A stretch of 64,000 bases of DNA from Rubrivivax sp. (GTDB lineage Bacteria > Pseudomonadota > Gammaproteobacteria > Burkholderiales > Burkholderiaceae_C), in NCBI GenBank assembly GCA_022842305.1, contig JALHPY010000002.1:1-64000 (forward strand), in the 5' to 3' direction. Every line of letters starts with the position of its first letter. Positions within the stretch are counted from its first letter, which is position 1. A program made the position numbers and the translations under genes. The notes beneath the pieces are model-generated. The model was not told where the DNA came from. It did not search any database and saw only the letters and a program-made list of their open reading frames with translations. Below are positions 32,271 through 41,155 of the stretch, in pieces.

Positions 32271-33650
32271 ATGAAGCTGACGATCGTGGGCACGGGCCTG
32301 GCGGGCCTGGTAGCAGGCGCAGGACTGGCCGAACTGGGCAATGAGGTGCTGTGCGTAGATCCCGATCAGACGCGCATCGCCCGCCTGCAACGGGGGGATC
32401 TTCCGCTGCTGGAGCCGGGCCTGGCCGAACTGATGGCCCGCCACGTGGCTTGCGGGCGGCTGCGCTTCAGCACCGATCTGCGTGAAGGCGTGGGCTTCGG
32501 CGCCGTGCAGGTCATCGCGGTGGAAACGCCGGCCGACAAGCAGGGCGCCATCGACATGCAGCAGATGCTGGTGGCGGCCTACCGCATCGGCCTGTACATG
32601 AACGACTACAAGCTGGTGGTCGACAAGAGCACCGGCCCAGTGGGCAGCGCCGACGCCGTGCGCGCAGCCATCAGCGCCGGCCTGGCCGAGCGTGGCGTGG
32701 ATCTGGGCTTCGACGTTGTCAGCAACCCCTGCTTTGCGCCCGAGGGCACGGCGCTGCAGGACTTCCTGAACCCGGCGCGCATCGTGGTCGGCGCCGACGC
32801 CGCGCGCGCCGTGGAGCTGATGCAGGCGCTGTACGCGCCGCTGCGGCGCACGCGCGAGCGCCTGGTGCTGATGGACATCCGTTCGGCCAAACTCTCCAAG
32901 TACGCGGCCAGCGCCATGCTGGCCGCGCGCCTGAGCGTGATGAACGAGATCGCGGGCCTGGCCGGGAAGCTGGGCGCCGACATCGAACAAGTGCGCCGCG
33001 GCCTGGCCGATGACCCGCGCATCGGCGCGCAGCACCTGGCCGCCGGCTGCGGCTGGGGCGGCGAGGGCCTGCCCAAGGACCTGACGGCCCTGCAGCAGAT
33101 GGCGCAATGGGTGGGCGAGCCGCTGCCGCTGCTGGGCGCGGTGACGCGCGCCAACGAACGCCAGAAACTGCTGCTGGTGGAGCACGTGGTCGAGCGTTTC
33201 GGCGAAGACCTGCAGGGCCGGCACTTCGCCCTGTGGGGCCTGGCCCACCAGCCCGGCAGCAGCGAGCTGCGCGAGGCCCCCAGCCGCGTCGTCATCCACG
33301 AGTTGCTGCGCCGCGGCGCCACCCTCTGCGCGCACGACCCCCAGGCCCTGGCCGAGGCACGGCGCGTTTTCAACGGCGTGCCCGGCATCGGCTTTGCCGC
33401 CACGCCGCTGGACGCCGCCATCGACGCCGACGCGCTGCTGCTGCTGACCGACTGGAACGACTACCTGGCGCCTGACTTCGACGCGCTGCAGGCTGCGCTG
33501 CGCCGCCCCATGATCTTCGACGGCCGCAACCTGTACGTGCCCGAGCAGATGCGCGGCCTGGGTTTCGACTACATCTCGATCGGCCGGCCGGCGCAATGGG
33601 CCGCCGAAGCCGTCGACTCGGTGCACATCGACCTGCCCCTGGCCGCATGA
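32271..33650 (+). CDS. UDP-glucose/GDP-mannose dehydrogenase family protein lacking the canonical catalytic Cys
   Basis: MKLTIVGTGLAGLVAGAGLAELGNEVLCVDPDQTRIARLQRGDLPLLEPGLAEL...VVDKSTGPVGSADAV...GAQHLAAGCGWGGEGLPKDLTAL...FDGRNLYVPEQMRGLGFDYISIGRP. Confidence 0.88.
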   Translation: MKLTIVGTGLAGLVAGAGLAELGNEVLCVDPDQTRIARLQRGDLPLLEPGLAELMARHVACGRLRFSTDLREGVGFGAVQVIAVETPADKQGAIDMQQMLVAAYRIGLYMNDYKLVVDKSTGPVGSADAVRAAISAGLAERGVDLGFDVVSNPCFAPEGTALQDFLNPARIVVGADAARAVELMQALYAPLRRTRERLVLMDIRSAKLSKYAASAMLAARLSVMNEIAGLAGKLGADIEQVRRGLADDPRIGAQHLAAGCGWGGEGLPKDLTALQQMAQWVGEPLPLLGAVTRANERQKLLLVEHVVERFGEDLQGRHFALWGLAHQPGSSELREAPSRVVIHELLRRGATLCAHDPQALAEARRVFNGVPGIGFAATPLDAAIDADALLLLTDWNDYLAPDFDALQAALRRPMIFDGRNLYVPEQMRGLGFDYISIGRPAQWAAEAVDSVHIDLPLAA

Positions 33651-34780
33651 AACCCCGCATCCTGTACTACTGCCAGAGCCTGGTCGGCATCGGCCACCTG
33701 AGCTGCAGCCTGCGCATCATCCAGGAACTGCTGCCGCACTGCGATGTCGACCTGGTCTATGGTGGACTGGATACCGGCACGCCGCTGGTGCAGCCCGGCC
33801 TGCGCAGCCTGCGTCTGGCCACGCTGCTGCACGATGAAGACAGCGGCGAGTTCTTCGCCCCCGATGACCTGCGCCCCATCACCGAGATCTGGGTCGACCG
33901 CGCCCAGGCCATCGCCGGCTTCCTGCGCATGCCCTACCAGGGCATCGTGGTCGAGTTCTACCCCTTCGGCCGGCGCCGCTTCAAGGACGAGATCCTGGGC
34001 CTGGTGCGCGCGGTGCATGCCGCCTGCGGCGCGGTGCCGGTGTTCAGCTCGGTGCGCGAGGTGCTGGTGCCGCGCCCGGTCGAGAACGAACGGCGCATGC
34101 TCGCGTCGGTGAAGAAACACATCCACACCGTGTTCGTGCGCGGCGACCCCGATGTGATCCGCTTCGACGAGACCTTCTCGCTGGCGCCCGAGCTGGGCGA
34201 CAAGCTCTGCTACACCGGCTACATCAGCCCGCCGCCGCCTGCCAGGCGGCCGGCACGCAAGCAGCAGGTGCTGGTCAGCCAGGGCGGCGGCAACGTCGGC
34301 CGCGAACTGCTGGTGGCCGCCATCGGCACGGCCGCGCTGATGCCGCAGCTGCACTTTCTGCTGGCCTGCGGCTCGCGCACCCTGCCCGAGGAGATCGAAT
34401 CGCTGCGTGCCCAGGTGCGCAGCGCCAACGTCGAGATCGTGCCCTTCCTGGCGGACTTCATGCGCCACCTGATGGAGTCGGCCGCGTCCATCAGCATGGG
34501 CGGCGACAACACCTTGCTGGACGTGCTGCGCGCGCGCACGCCAGGCCTGGCCTATCCGTACCAGGACAACCCCGAGCAGGGCATCCGCATCCGCAAGTTC
34601 GCCGAGAAGGGCCTGATGCACGAGCTGGGCCCCGCCGACCTGCAACCCGAGCGGCTGAAGGCGCGCATCGAGCAAGCACTGCAGGCGCCCTACCCCACCC
34701 AGACCGTGCGCATGAACGGCGCGCGCGAAACCGCCGACCGCATCCGCGCCACCATCGCCCAGACCACCGCAGCCGCATGA
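33647..34780 (+). CDS. glycosyltransferase, MurG/GT28-like
   Basis: RILYYCQSLVGIGHLSCSLRIIQELLPHCDVDLVYGG...CYTGYISPP...VLVSQGGGNVGRELLVAAIG...ASISMGGDNTLLDVLRARTPGLAYPYQDNPEQGIRIRKF; overlaps neighbours. Confidence 0.8.
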   Translation: MKPRILYYCQSLVGIGHLSCSLRIIQELLPHCDVDLVYGGLDTGTPLVQPGLRSLRLATLLHDEDSGEFFAPDDLRPITEIWVDRAQAIAGFLRMPYQGIVVEFYPFGRRRFKDEILGLVRAVHAACGAVPVFSSVREVLVPRPVENERRMLASVKKHIHTVFVRGDPDVIRFDETFSLAPELGDKLCYTGYISPPPPARRPARKQQVLVSQGGGNVGRELLVAAIGTAALMPQLHFLLACGSRTLPEEIESLRAQVRSANVEIVPFLADFMRHLMESAASISMGGDNTLLDVLRARTPGLAYPYQDNPEQGIRIRKFAEKGLMHELGPADLQPERLKARIEQALQAPYPTQTVRMNGARETADRIRATIAQTTAAA

Positions 34781-36228
34781 ACCCGGTGCGCGCCGAGAAC
34801 GCCCGGCCCGGCACGGCCGACTGGGCGCTGCAGCGGCCGGCGCTGGGGCGCGAGATCGAGGGCTACGCCAGCGCCTGCAGCGTCAACCGCGGCGACAGCA
34901 TCGCCCTGTACGTCAACACCCACGCGCCCCGCTACGTGCTGGAGGTGTTCCGCATGGGCTGGTACCAGGGCCTGGGCGCGCGCCGATTCCTGGGGCCGGT
35001 CACCCTGCCAGGCATTGCCCAGCCCATGCCCGAGATGGACCCCGACACCGGGCTGGTGGACTGCGCCTGGCTCGCTCCTCATGCGCTGCGCACGGCCGAC
35101 GCACAGCATCCCGAGGGCTGGCCCAGCGGCGTCTACCTGGCGCGGCTCACGGCGTCTGGCAGCGGTGCGCAGAGCTACATCTTCTTCGTGGTGCGCGACG
35201 ACGCACGCACGCCGGCATTGCGCATGCAACTGGGCGTGACCACCTACCAGGCCTACAACGCCTGGGGCGGCAAGTCGCTGTACCACTGGGGCAGCAGCGG
35301 CGGCCAGCGCGCCAGCCGCGTGTCATTCAACCGGCCCTACGCCGCGAATGCGCAGAACCCGGCGGCCGCGTACGGGATGGGTGCGGGCGAGTTCCTCACC
35401 AACGTCCAGCCCCACCCCGACCACTACGGCCCCCGCAACGCCGCCTGGGACTGCAACCTGCTGCGCTGGCTGGAGCACGAGGGCTGCGACGTGGCCTACT
35501 GCACCAACCTCGACACGCACGCCGACGCCGCCATGCTGCGCCGGTGCAGCGGCTGGCTGTCCAGCGGCCACGACGAGTACTGGACGCTGGCCATGCGCGA
35601 CCACATCGAAGCCGCACGCGACGCCGGCATCAACCTGGGTTTCTTCACCGCCAACGCCGCCTACTGGCAGGTGCGGCTGGAGCCCAGCGCGGCCACCGGC
35701 CAGGCCGACCGCATCATGGTCTGCCACAAGAAGGCCAAGGCCGACCCGCTGTTCCGCAGCCAGCCGCGGCTGGCCACCGACAAGTGGCGCAGCGCCGCCG
35801 TCGGCCGGCCCGAGGAGCAGCTGATTGGCGTGATGTACTGCGCCGACCCGGTGGACGGCGACATCGTCGTCACGCGCCCGGATCACTGGGTGTTTGCCGG
35901 CACCGGCCTGCGCGCCGGCGATCGCCTGCCCGGGCTGCTGGGCTACGAGGTCGACGCGGCCCAGGGTGGCGGGCCGGCCGGCCTGGAGATCCTGGCCGAA
36001 TCCCCGTGGACCGCGATGAATGACCCCGCCCAGCAAGGCGTGGCGCACATGAGCGTCTACACCGCGCCCAGCGGTGCCGTGGTGTTTGCCACCGGCAGCA
36101 TCCAGTGGGCCTGGGGCTTGGACGACTACAACGCGCCCGGCCTGCGCTCTTCACGCCTGAGCGCCGCGGCCCAGCAGATCACGCGCAACGTGCTGCAGCG
36201 CCTGGGCGGGCGCAACAAAGCTACATGA
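34777..36228 (+). CDS. N,N-dimethylformamidase beta-subunit-like domain protein
   Basis: IEGYASACSVNRGDSIALYVNTHAPRYVLEVFRMGWYQGLGARRF...GVTTYQAYNAWGGKSLY...DHYGPRNAAWDCNLLRWLEHEGCDVAYCTNLDTHAD...SGHDEYWTLAMRDHIEAARDAGINLGFFTANAAYWQVRLE. Confidence 0.75.
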   Translation: MNPVRAENARPGTADWALQRPALGREIEGYASACSVNRGDSIALYVNTHAPRYVLEVFRMGWYQGLGARRFLGPVTLPGIAQPMPEMDPDTGLVDCAWLAPHALRTADAQHPEGWPSGVYLARLTASGSGAQSYIFFVVRDDARTPALRMQLGVTTYQAYNAWGGKSLYHWGSSGGQRASRVSFNRPYAANAQNPAAAYGMGAGEFLTNVQPHPDHYGPRNAAWDCNLLRWLEHEGCDVAYCTNLDTHADAAMLRRCSGWLSSGHDEYWTLAMRDHIEAARDAGINLGFFTANAAYWQVRLEPSAATGQADRIMVCHKKAKADPLFRSQPRLATDKWRSAAVGRPEEQLIGVMYCADPVDGDIVVTRPDHWVFAGTGLRAGDRLPGLLGYEVDAAQGGGPAGLEILAESPWTAMNDPAQQGVAHMSVYTAPSGAVVFATGSIQWAWGLDDYNAPGLRSSRLSAAAQQITRNVLQRLGGRNKAT

Positions 36229-36886
36229 CGAAGCCGTCGACCCACTGCCCCGTCTTGCTGCCGCTGAGCGTGCCGGTGGCGATGGCCGCCGCGGTGCCCG
36301 GCGCGCCCGGCTCGACGCGGTAGAAGAACTTGTTGCGCAGGCGGATCTCGGGCCAGCGCTCGCGCGGCCAGGCCAGCAGCGTGCCCAGCAGCACGCGGTT
36401 GGTGGCGCGGTGGCCCACCACCAGGATGCGCTGGCCCCGGTGGCGCTGCAGCAGGGTCTGCAAGGCCTCTTCCACGCGCTGGGCGAAGACATCGAAGCGC
36501 TCGCCGCCGGGCACGCCCGGGCCCCAGGGGTCGGCCGCCCACTGGGCCCACAGGGTCTGGGCCTCGGGGTCGGTCTCGTCGCGGTGGCGGCCCTGCAGCA
36601 CGCCCATGTGGATTTCGTTGAGCGCGGGCAGCGAGACGATGGCCAGCCCCCTGGTCGTGGCCGTGGGCTGGGCCGTGGCCACGGTGCGCTGCAGTGCGCT
36701 GGCGTAGATGGCGGCCAGCGGCTCCTGCGCCAGGCATTGCGCCAGCGCCGCGCTCTGCAGCTGGCCCTTGGGTGACAGGCCCGGGTCGAGCTGGCCCGTG
36801 ACCAGGCCCTGGTTGTTCCATTCGCTCTGGCCGTGACGGGCGATGTAGAGGATGGTGGCCGACTCGGCCGTGGAAACTGCACTCAT
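36221..36886 (-). CDS. histidine phosphatase family (phosphoglycerate mutase-like) protein
   Basis: ATILYIARHGQSEWNNQGLVTGQLDPGLSPKGQLQSAALAQCL...ILVVGHRATNRVLLGTLL; RHG motif. Convergent 8-bp overlap with upstream CDS end. Confidence 0.88.
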   Translation of the reverse strand: MSAVSTAESATILYIARHGQSEWNNQGLVTGQLDPGLSPKGQLQSAALAQCLAQEPLAAIYASALQRTVATAQPTATTRGLAIVSLPALNEIHMGVLQGRHRDETDPEAQTLWAQWAADPWGPGVPGGERFDVFAQRVEEALQTLLQRHRGQRILVVGHRATNRVLLGTLLAWPRERWPEIRLRNKFFYRVEPGAPGTAAAIATGTLSGSKTGQWVDGFVM

Positions 36887-37040
36887 GGAGGTCAACGCGC
36901 GGGCCAAGGGCCCGGTGCCAGCTGGTTCGGTGATTGCCTGCATTGTCTACGGCCGCGAGCCAGGGCTCCGCTCCCCCAAGCCCGGCGTGCTGGCGCCCCA
37001 AGCCTCACAATGACGCAGCCACACCCACCAAGGCAATGCC

Positions 37041-37517
37041 ATGTCCTGCTTGCGCACGCGCCGACTCTGCTTCCTGGCCCCGTTGGCCGTCGCGCTGGCG
37101 CTGGCCGGCGCGCCCTTGCACGCCGCGCCCGGCGACCAGCCGGTGAAGCCCGGCCTGCCCCAGGCCCCCCAGCCCGAGGACAAGTCGCGCAGCCGCACGG
37201 CATCGCTGCCCGCCAAGGGCCTGTTCGTGGGCGACAAGCTCAGTGACGGCGCCAAGGCACGGCTCACCGACCTGGTGCTCGAGGCCCTGGGCCTGAACGT
37301 CGAGGTGGCGCTGGTGGTACCGGTGGGCCCCTGGCAGATCGACGGCGGCACCCATGCCGACAACGACCTGACCCAGGCCCGCCTGAGCGCCGTGCGCCGC
37401 TTCCTGGCCGAGCGTGGGGTCGACCCCAAGCGCATCTACGTCGAGAGCCGCACCGATGCCAAGGTCAAGGAACCGCGGCTGGATGTGCAACTGGTGGGCA
37501 AGCCAGGCGGCGATTGA
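37041..37517 (+). CDS. secreted OmpA C-terminal-like protein
   Basis: Signal peptide MSCLRTRRLCFLAPLAVALALAGAPLHA; GGTHADNDLTQARLSAVRRFLAERGVDPKRIYVESRTDAK resembles the OmpA C-terminal fold. Confidence 0.65.
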   Translation: MSCLRTRRLCFLAPLAVALALAGAPLHAAPGDQPVKPGLPQAPQPEDKSRSRTASLPAKGLFVGDKLSDGAKARLTDLVLEALGLNVEVALVVPVGPWQIDGGTHADNDLTQARLSAVRRFLAERGVDPKRIYVESRTDAKVKEPRLDVQLVGKPGGD

Positions 37518-37535
37518 GCCGCGGCTTGCGCAGAA

Positions 37536-38891
37536 CTATTGCCGGGCCAGTGCCACGGGCTCGGTCTCGGGCGCGGCCACCGGCCGGCGGCGCACGCGGT
37601 ACGACGGAAACACCAGCCTGAAGCTGGAGCCCTGACCGGGCTCGCTGCGGATGTCGATCTCGCCCCCGTGGCGCTGCACCACGTGCTTGACGATGGACAG
37701 GCCCAGCCCGGTGCCGCCGGTGTCGCGCGAACGGCTACCGTCCACGCGGTAGAAGCGCTCGGTCAGACGGGGAATGTGTTCGCGCGCGATGCCCGGGCCG
37801 CTGTCGCTGACCTCGACCTCGGCGCCGCCGTCCTCGCGCCAGCGCCACTGCAGCCGGATGCGCCCGCCCGCGGGCGTGTAGCGCACGGCGTTGTTGAGCA
37901 GGTTGCCGAAGGCGCTGAGCAGTTCGGGCTCTGAACCGGCCAGTTCGGCCTCGTCGCTGCCCGCCAGTTCGATGACATGCCGGCCGGCCGACAGTGCCAT
38001 GGCATCGGCATGCGCCTGGCGCAGCGTGGCGCCCACCGCCACCCAGCGGTCGGCGCCGGGGCGGGGGCTGCCCTCCAGCTGGGCCAGCGTGAGCAGATCG
38101 CCCACCAGGGCCTGCATGCGCGTGGCCTGCTGCTGCATGAGCGTGAGAACGCGCTGGCGCTCGACCTCGCTCAACGGCAGCATGGCCAGGGTCTCGAGAA
38201 AGCCCGACAGCACCGTCAGCGGCGTGCGGATCTCGTGCGACACGTTGGCCACGAAGTCGCGGCGCATGGCGTCGGTGCGCTCGCGCTCGGTGATGTCCTG
38301 CGACAGCACCAGCTTCATGCCATCGCCATAGGGCCGCACCAGCACCGACAGCAGCGTGCGGCCCTGCGGCCCGGGAAAGATCACCGGCTCGTCGTAGCGG
38401 CCGGCCTGCAGGTGGGCCACGAAGGCCGGGGCGCGCACGAGGTTGGTGATGCGCTGGCGCCGGTCGCGCCGGGGGTCGAGCTCGAAGTGCGCCGCGGCCA
38501 CCACGTTGCACCACTCGATGGCGCCCACGGCGTCGAGCATGAGCACGCCGTTGGGCGACGCGTCGATGGCCGACAGGAACTGCTGCAGGCGCAGCCGCTC
38601 TTGTTCCAGCGCGGCGTCGCGCACGCGCAGCGTGCGTTCCATGCGGTAGCCCAGCTCGCCCCAGAAGCCGGTTTCGCGCGGCGCCTCGTGCTCCTGCGCG
38701 CCGCGCAGCCATTCCATCAGCCGCTGGCCGTGGCGCAGGTCCAGCAGCACGGCGCCGAACACGCCCACGAGTGCGCCCAAGACCAGGGAACCGGCTGGCA
38801 TGTGCGTCAGCTGCCCCAGCAGATAGCCGCCCAGCACGCCCCCCACCACCACCAGCAGCGCGGCCAGGAAGCGTGCGATCAACCAGCCCAT
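37536..38891 (-). CDS. phoR: phosphate regulon sensor histidine kinase PhoR
   Basis: FVANVSHEIRTPLTVLSGFLETLAMLPLSEVERQRVLTLMQQQATRMQALVGDLLTLAQLE...DSGPGIAREHIPRLTERFYRVDGSRSRDTGGTGLGLSIVKHV; adjacent to phoB. Confidence 0.93.
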   Translation of the reverse strand: MGWLIARFLAALLVVVGGVLGGYLLGQLTHMPAGSLVLGALVGVFGAVLLDLRHGQRLMEWLRGAQEHEAPRETGFWGELGYRMERTLRVRDAALEQERLRLQQFLSAIDASPNGVLMLDAVGAIEWCNVVAAAHFELDPRRDRRQRITNLVRAPAFVAHLQAGRYDEPVIFPGPQGRTLLSVLVRPYGDGMKLVLSQDITERERTDAMRRDFVANVSHEIRTPLTVLSGFLETLAMLPLSEVERQRVLTLMQQQATRMQALVGDLLTLAQLEGSPRPGADRWVAVGATLRQAHADAMALSAGRHVIELAGSDEAELAGSEPELLSAFGNLLNNAVRYTPAGGRIRLQWRWREDGGAEVEVSDSGPGIAREHIPRLTERFYRVDGSRSRDTGGTGLGLSIVKHVVQRHGGEIDIRSEPGQGSSFRLVFPSYRVRRRPVAAPETEPVALARQ

Positions 38892-38904
38892 GGCGGTGCC
38901 AGGT

Positions 38905-39621
38905 TCAGGCCTGCACGGCGCCGAGTTGTTGGGTCAGGCGATAGCCGGCACCGCGCACGGTTTCGATCAGCGCAGAGCATTGCGCCGGCGCCAGCGCCTC
39001 GCGCAGGCGCTTGACGTGAACGTCCACCGTGCGCTCCTCGATGAAGACATGGTCGCCCCAGACGCGGTCGAGCAGCTGCGCGCGGCTGTGCACGCGCTCG
39101 GGGTGGGTCATCAGGAAGTGAAGCAGCCTGAACTCGGTAGGCCCCAGCTTCAGTTCACACAGCGCTTCGCCCATGCGCCGCGTGACGCGCCGGGTGGCCG
39201 GATCCAGGCGCAGGCCCAGCACTTCCACCGCCGCATCCAGCGCCTCGGGCGCCTTGCGCCGCAGCACGGCGCGGATGCGCGCCATCAGCTCCTTGGGCGA
39301 GAAGGGCTTGGTCAGGTAGTCGTCGGCACCGGCGTCCAGGCCGGTGATCTTGTCGGATTCTTCTGCGCGCGCGGTGAGCATGATCACCGGCAGCTCACGC
39401 GTGCGCGACTCACCGCGCCAGCGCCGCGCCAGCTGCACCCCCGACTGCCCGCCGGGCAGCATCCAGTCCAGCAGCACCAGGTCGGGCAGCACGCGGTCGA
39501 TGGCGCGCTGCGCGGCTTCGGCATCCAGGGCCAGTTCCACCTCGAAGCCGGCGTGGCGCAGGTTGATGGCGATCAGTTCGGCGATGGCCGACTCGTCTTC
39601 GACGACGAGCACGAGACTCAT
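38905..39621 (-). CDS. phoB: phosphate regulon response regulator PhoB
   Basis: MSLVLVVEDESAIAELIAINLRHAGFEV...VLLDWMLPGGQSGVQLARRWR...LGPTEFRLLHFLMTHPERVHSRAQLLDRVWGDHVFIEERTVDVHVKRLREAL. Confidence 0.95.
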   Translation of the reverse strand: MSLVLVVEDESAIAELIAINLRHAGFEVELALDAEAAQRAIDRVLPDLVLLDWMLPGGQSGVQLARRWRGESRTRELPVIMLTARAEESDKITGLDAGADDYLTKPFSPKELMARIRAVLRRKAPEALDAAVEVLGLRLDPATRRVTRRMGEALCELKLGPTEFRLLHFLMTHPERVHSRAQLLDRVWGDHVFIEERTVDVHVKRLREALAPAQCSALIETVRGAGYRLTQQLGAVQA

Positions 39622-39633
39622 TCTGGGGCCCCT

Positions 39634-40335
39634 TCAGCGCACGACGTTCTCGACGTTTTCCATCGAGGTGTGTCGCACGTCGGTACCCTTGACGACGTAG
39701 ATGATGGCCTCGGCCAGGTTCTTGGCGTGGTCGCCCACGCGCTCGATCGCCTTGGCCACGAACACCAGGTCGATGCTGGAGGAGATGGTGCGCGGGTCTT
39801 CCATCATGTGGGTGATGAGCTTGCGCAGCAGGCCGTCGAACTCTTGATCGATCTGGTCGTCCTGCTTGAGCACCTCGAGCGCGCGCGCCGTGTCCAGGCG
39901 CGCGAAGGCATCGAGCGACTTGCGCAACTGGGCGATGGCCAGGTCGGCCTCGAAGGCCAGATCGGCCACCGGCAGGCGCGACGACACACCGGTGTTGATG
40001 AGCCGCTGCACCGTGCGCGCGATGCGCGCCGCCTCGTCGCCCACGCGCTCGAGGTTGGCGATGGCCTTGCTGATGGCGATGAGCAGGCGCAGGTCGCGCG
40101 CCGTGGGTTGGCGCCGCGCGATGATGGCCGACAGATCGCGGTCGATCTCGACTTCCATCAGGTTGACGCGCTCTTCCTGCTTGAGCACCTGCGCCGCGGT
40201 CTCGGCACTGAAGTGCGTCAGCGCATACAGGGCCTGCGCCACCTGGGATTCGGCCAGGCCGCCCATCTCGAGCACCCGGTTGGAAATGCCGCTGAGCTCG
40301 GCGTCGAACTGCGTCGAAAGGTGCTTGTCGTTCAT
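39634..40335 (-). CDS. phoU: phosphate signaling complex protein PhoU
   Basis: MNDKHLSTQFDAELSGISNRVLEMGGLAESQVAQALYAL...ISKAIANLERVGDEAARIART...AIERVGDHAKNLAEAIIYVVKGTDVRH. Confidence 0.95.
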   Translation of the reverse strand: MNDKHLSTQFDAELSGISNRVLEMGGLAESQVAQALYALTHFSAETAAQVLKQEERVNLMEVEIDRDLSAIIARRQPTARDLRLLIAISKAIANLERVGDEAARIARTVQRLINTGVSSRLPVADLAFEADLAIAQLRKSLDAFARLDTARALEVLKQDDQIDQEFDGLLRKLITHMMEDPRTISSSIDLVFVAKAIERVGDHAKNLAEAIIYVVKGTDVRHTSMENVENVVR

Positions 40336-40352
40336 GCGCTGCTCCTGGGCAA

Positions 40353-41150
40353 TCAACCGAAACGACCGGTAATGTAGTCCTCGGTCTCCTTGCGCTTGGG
40401 CTTCATGAAGATGTCGCGCGTCTCACCATATTCGATCAGCTCACCGATGTACATGTAGGCCACGTAATCCGACACCCGCGCCGCCTGCTGCATGTTGTGC
40501 GTGACGATGAGCACCGAGACCGTCTTCTTGATCTCGCCGATCAGCTCTTCGATGGCGCCGGTGGCGATGGGGTCCAGCGCCGACGTAGGCTCGTCGAAGA
40601 GGATGATCTCGGGGTCTGTGGCCAGTGATCGTGCAATGCACAGGCGCTGCTGCTGGCCGCCCGACAGGTTGGAGCCGCCTTCGGTCAGGCGGTCGCGCAC
40701 TTCTTCCCACAGTGCGGCACTCTTCAGCGCCGCCTCGACCTTGTCCTCGATGAAGCTGCGCGACTTTTCGTTGCGCACGCGCAGGCCGTAGGCCACGTTC
40801 TCGAAGATCGACTTGGGAAAGGGGTTGGGCTTCTGGAACACCATCGAAATGCGCATGCGCACCTCGATCGGATCGACCTCGTGCGCCAGCAGATTGACGT
40901 TGTCGGGCAGCAGGTCGATCTGGCCGTCGTAGCGGTGGCCGGGGTAGAGATCGTGCATTCGGTTGAAGCAACGCAGGAAGGTCGACTTGCCACAGCCCGA
41001 AGGGCCGATGAGCGCGGTGACCTTGTTTTCGTACACCGGCATCGAGACGCCCTTGAGCGCCTGGAAGTTGCCGTAGTAGAAGTCCAGATCCTTGGACTGG
41101 GCCTTGAGCGGCGGCGGGTTCTGCGGCAGGGTAATGGTCGAGATCGACAT
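40353..41150 (-). CDS. pstB: phosphate ABC transporter ATP-binding protein PstB
   Basis: [57 protein letters not shown]...[44 protein letters not shown]. Confidence 0.96.
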   Translation of the reverse strand: MSISTITLPQNPPPLKAQSKDLDFYYGNFQALKGVSMPVYENKVTALIGPSGCGKSTFLRCFNRMHDLYPGHRYDGQIDLLPDNVNLLAHEVDPIEVRMRISMVFQKPNPFPKSIFENVAYGLRVRNEKSRSFIEDKVEAALKSAALWEEVRDRLTEGGSNLSGGQQQRLCIARSLATDPEIILFDEPTSALDPIATGAIEELIGEIKKTVSVLIVTHNMQQAARVSDYVAYMYIGELIEYGETRDIFMKPKRKETEDYITGRFG

Positions 41151-41155
41151 CGGGT

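Noticed and set aside
36229-37535. Absence of ppk/ppx next to phoR as an anomaly
   Set aside because: Pho/polyphosphate linkage is variable between lineages, and the genes may be elsewhere; not informative from this window alone.
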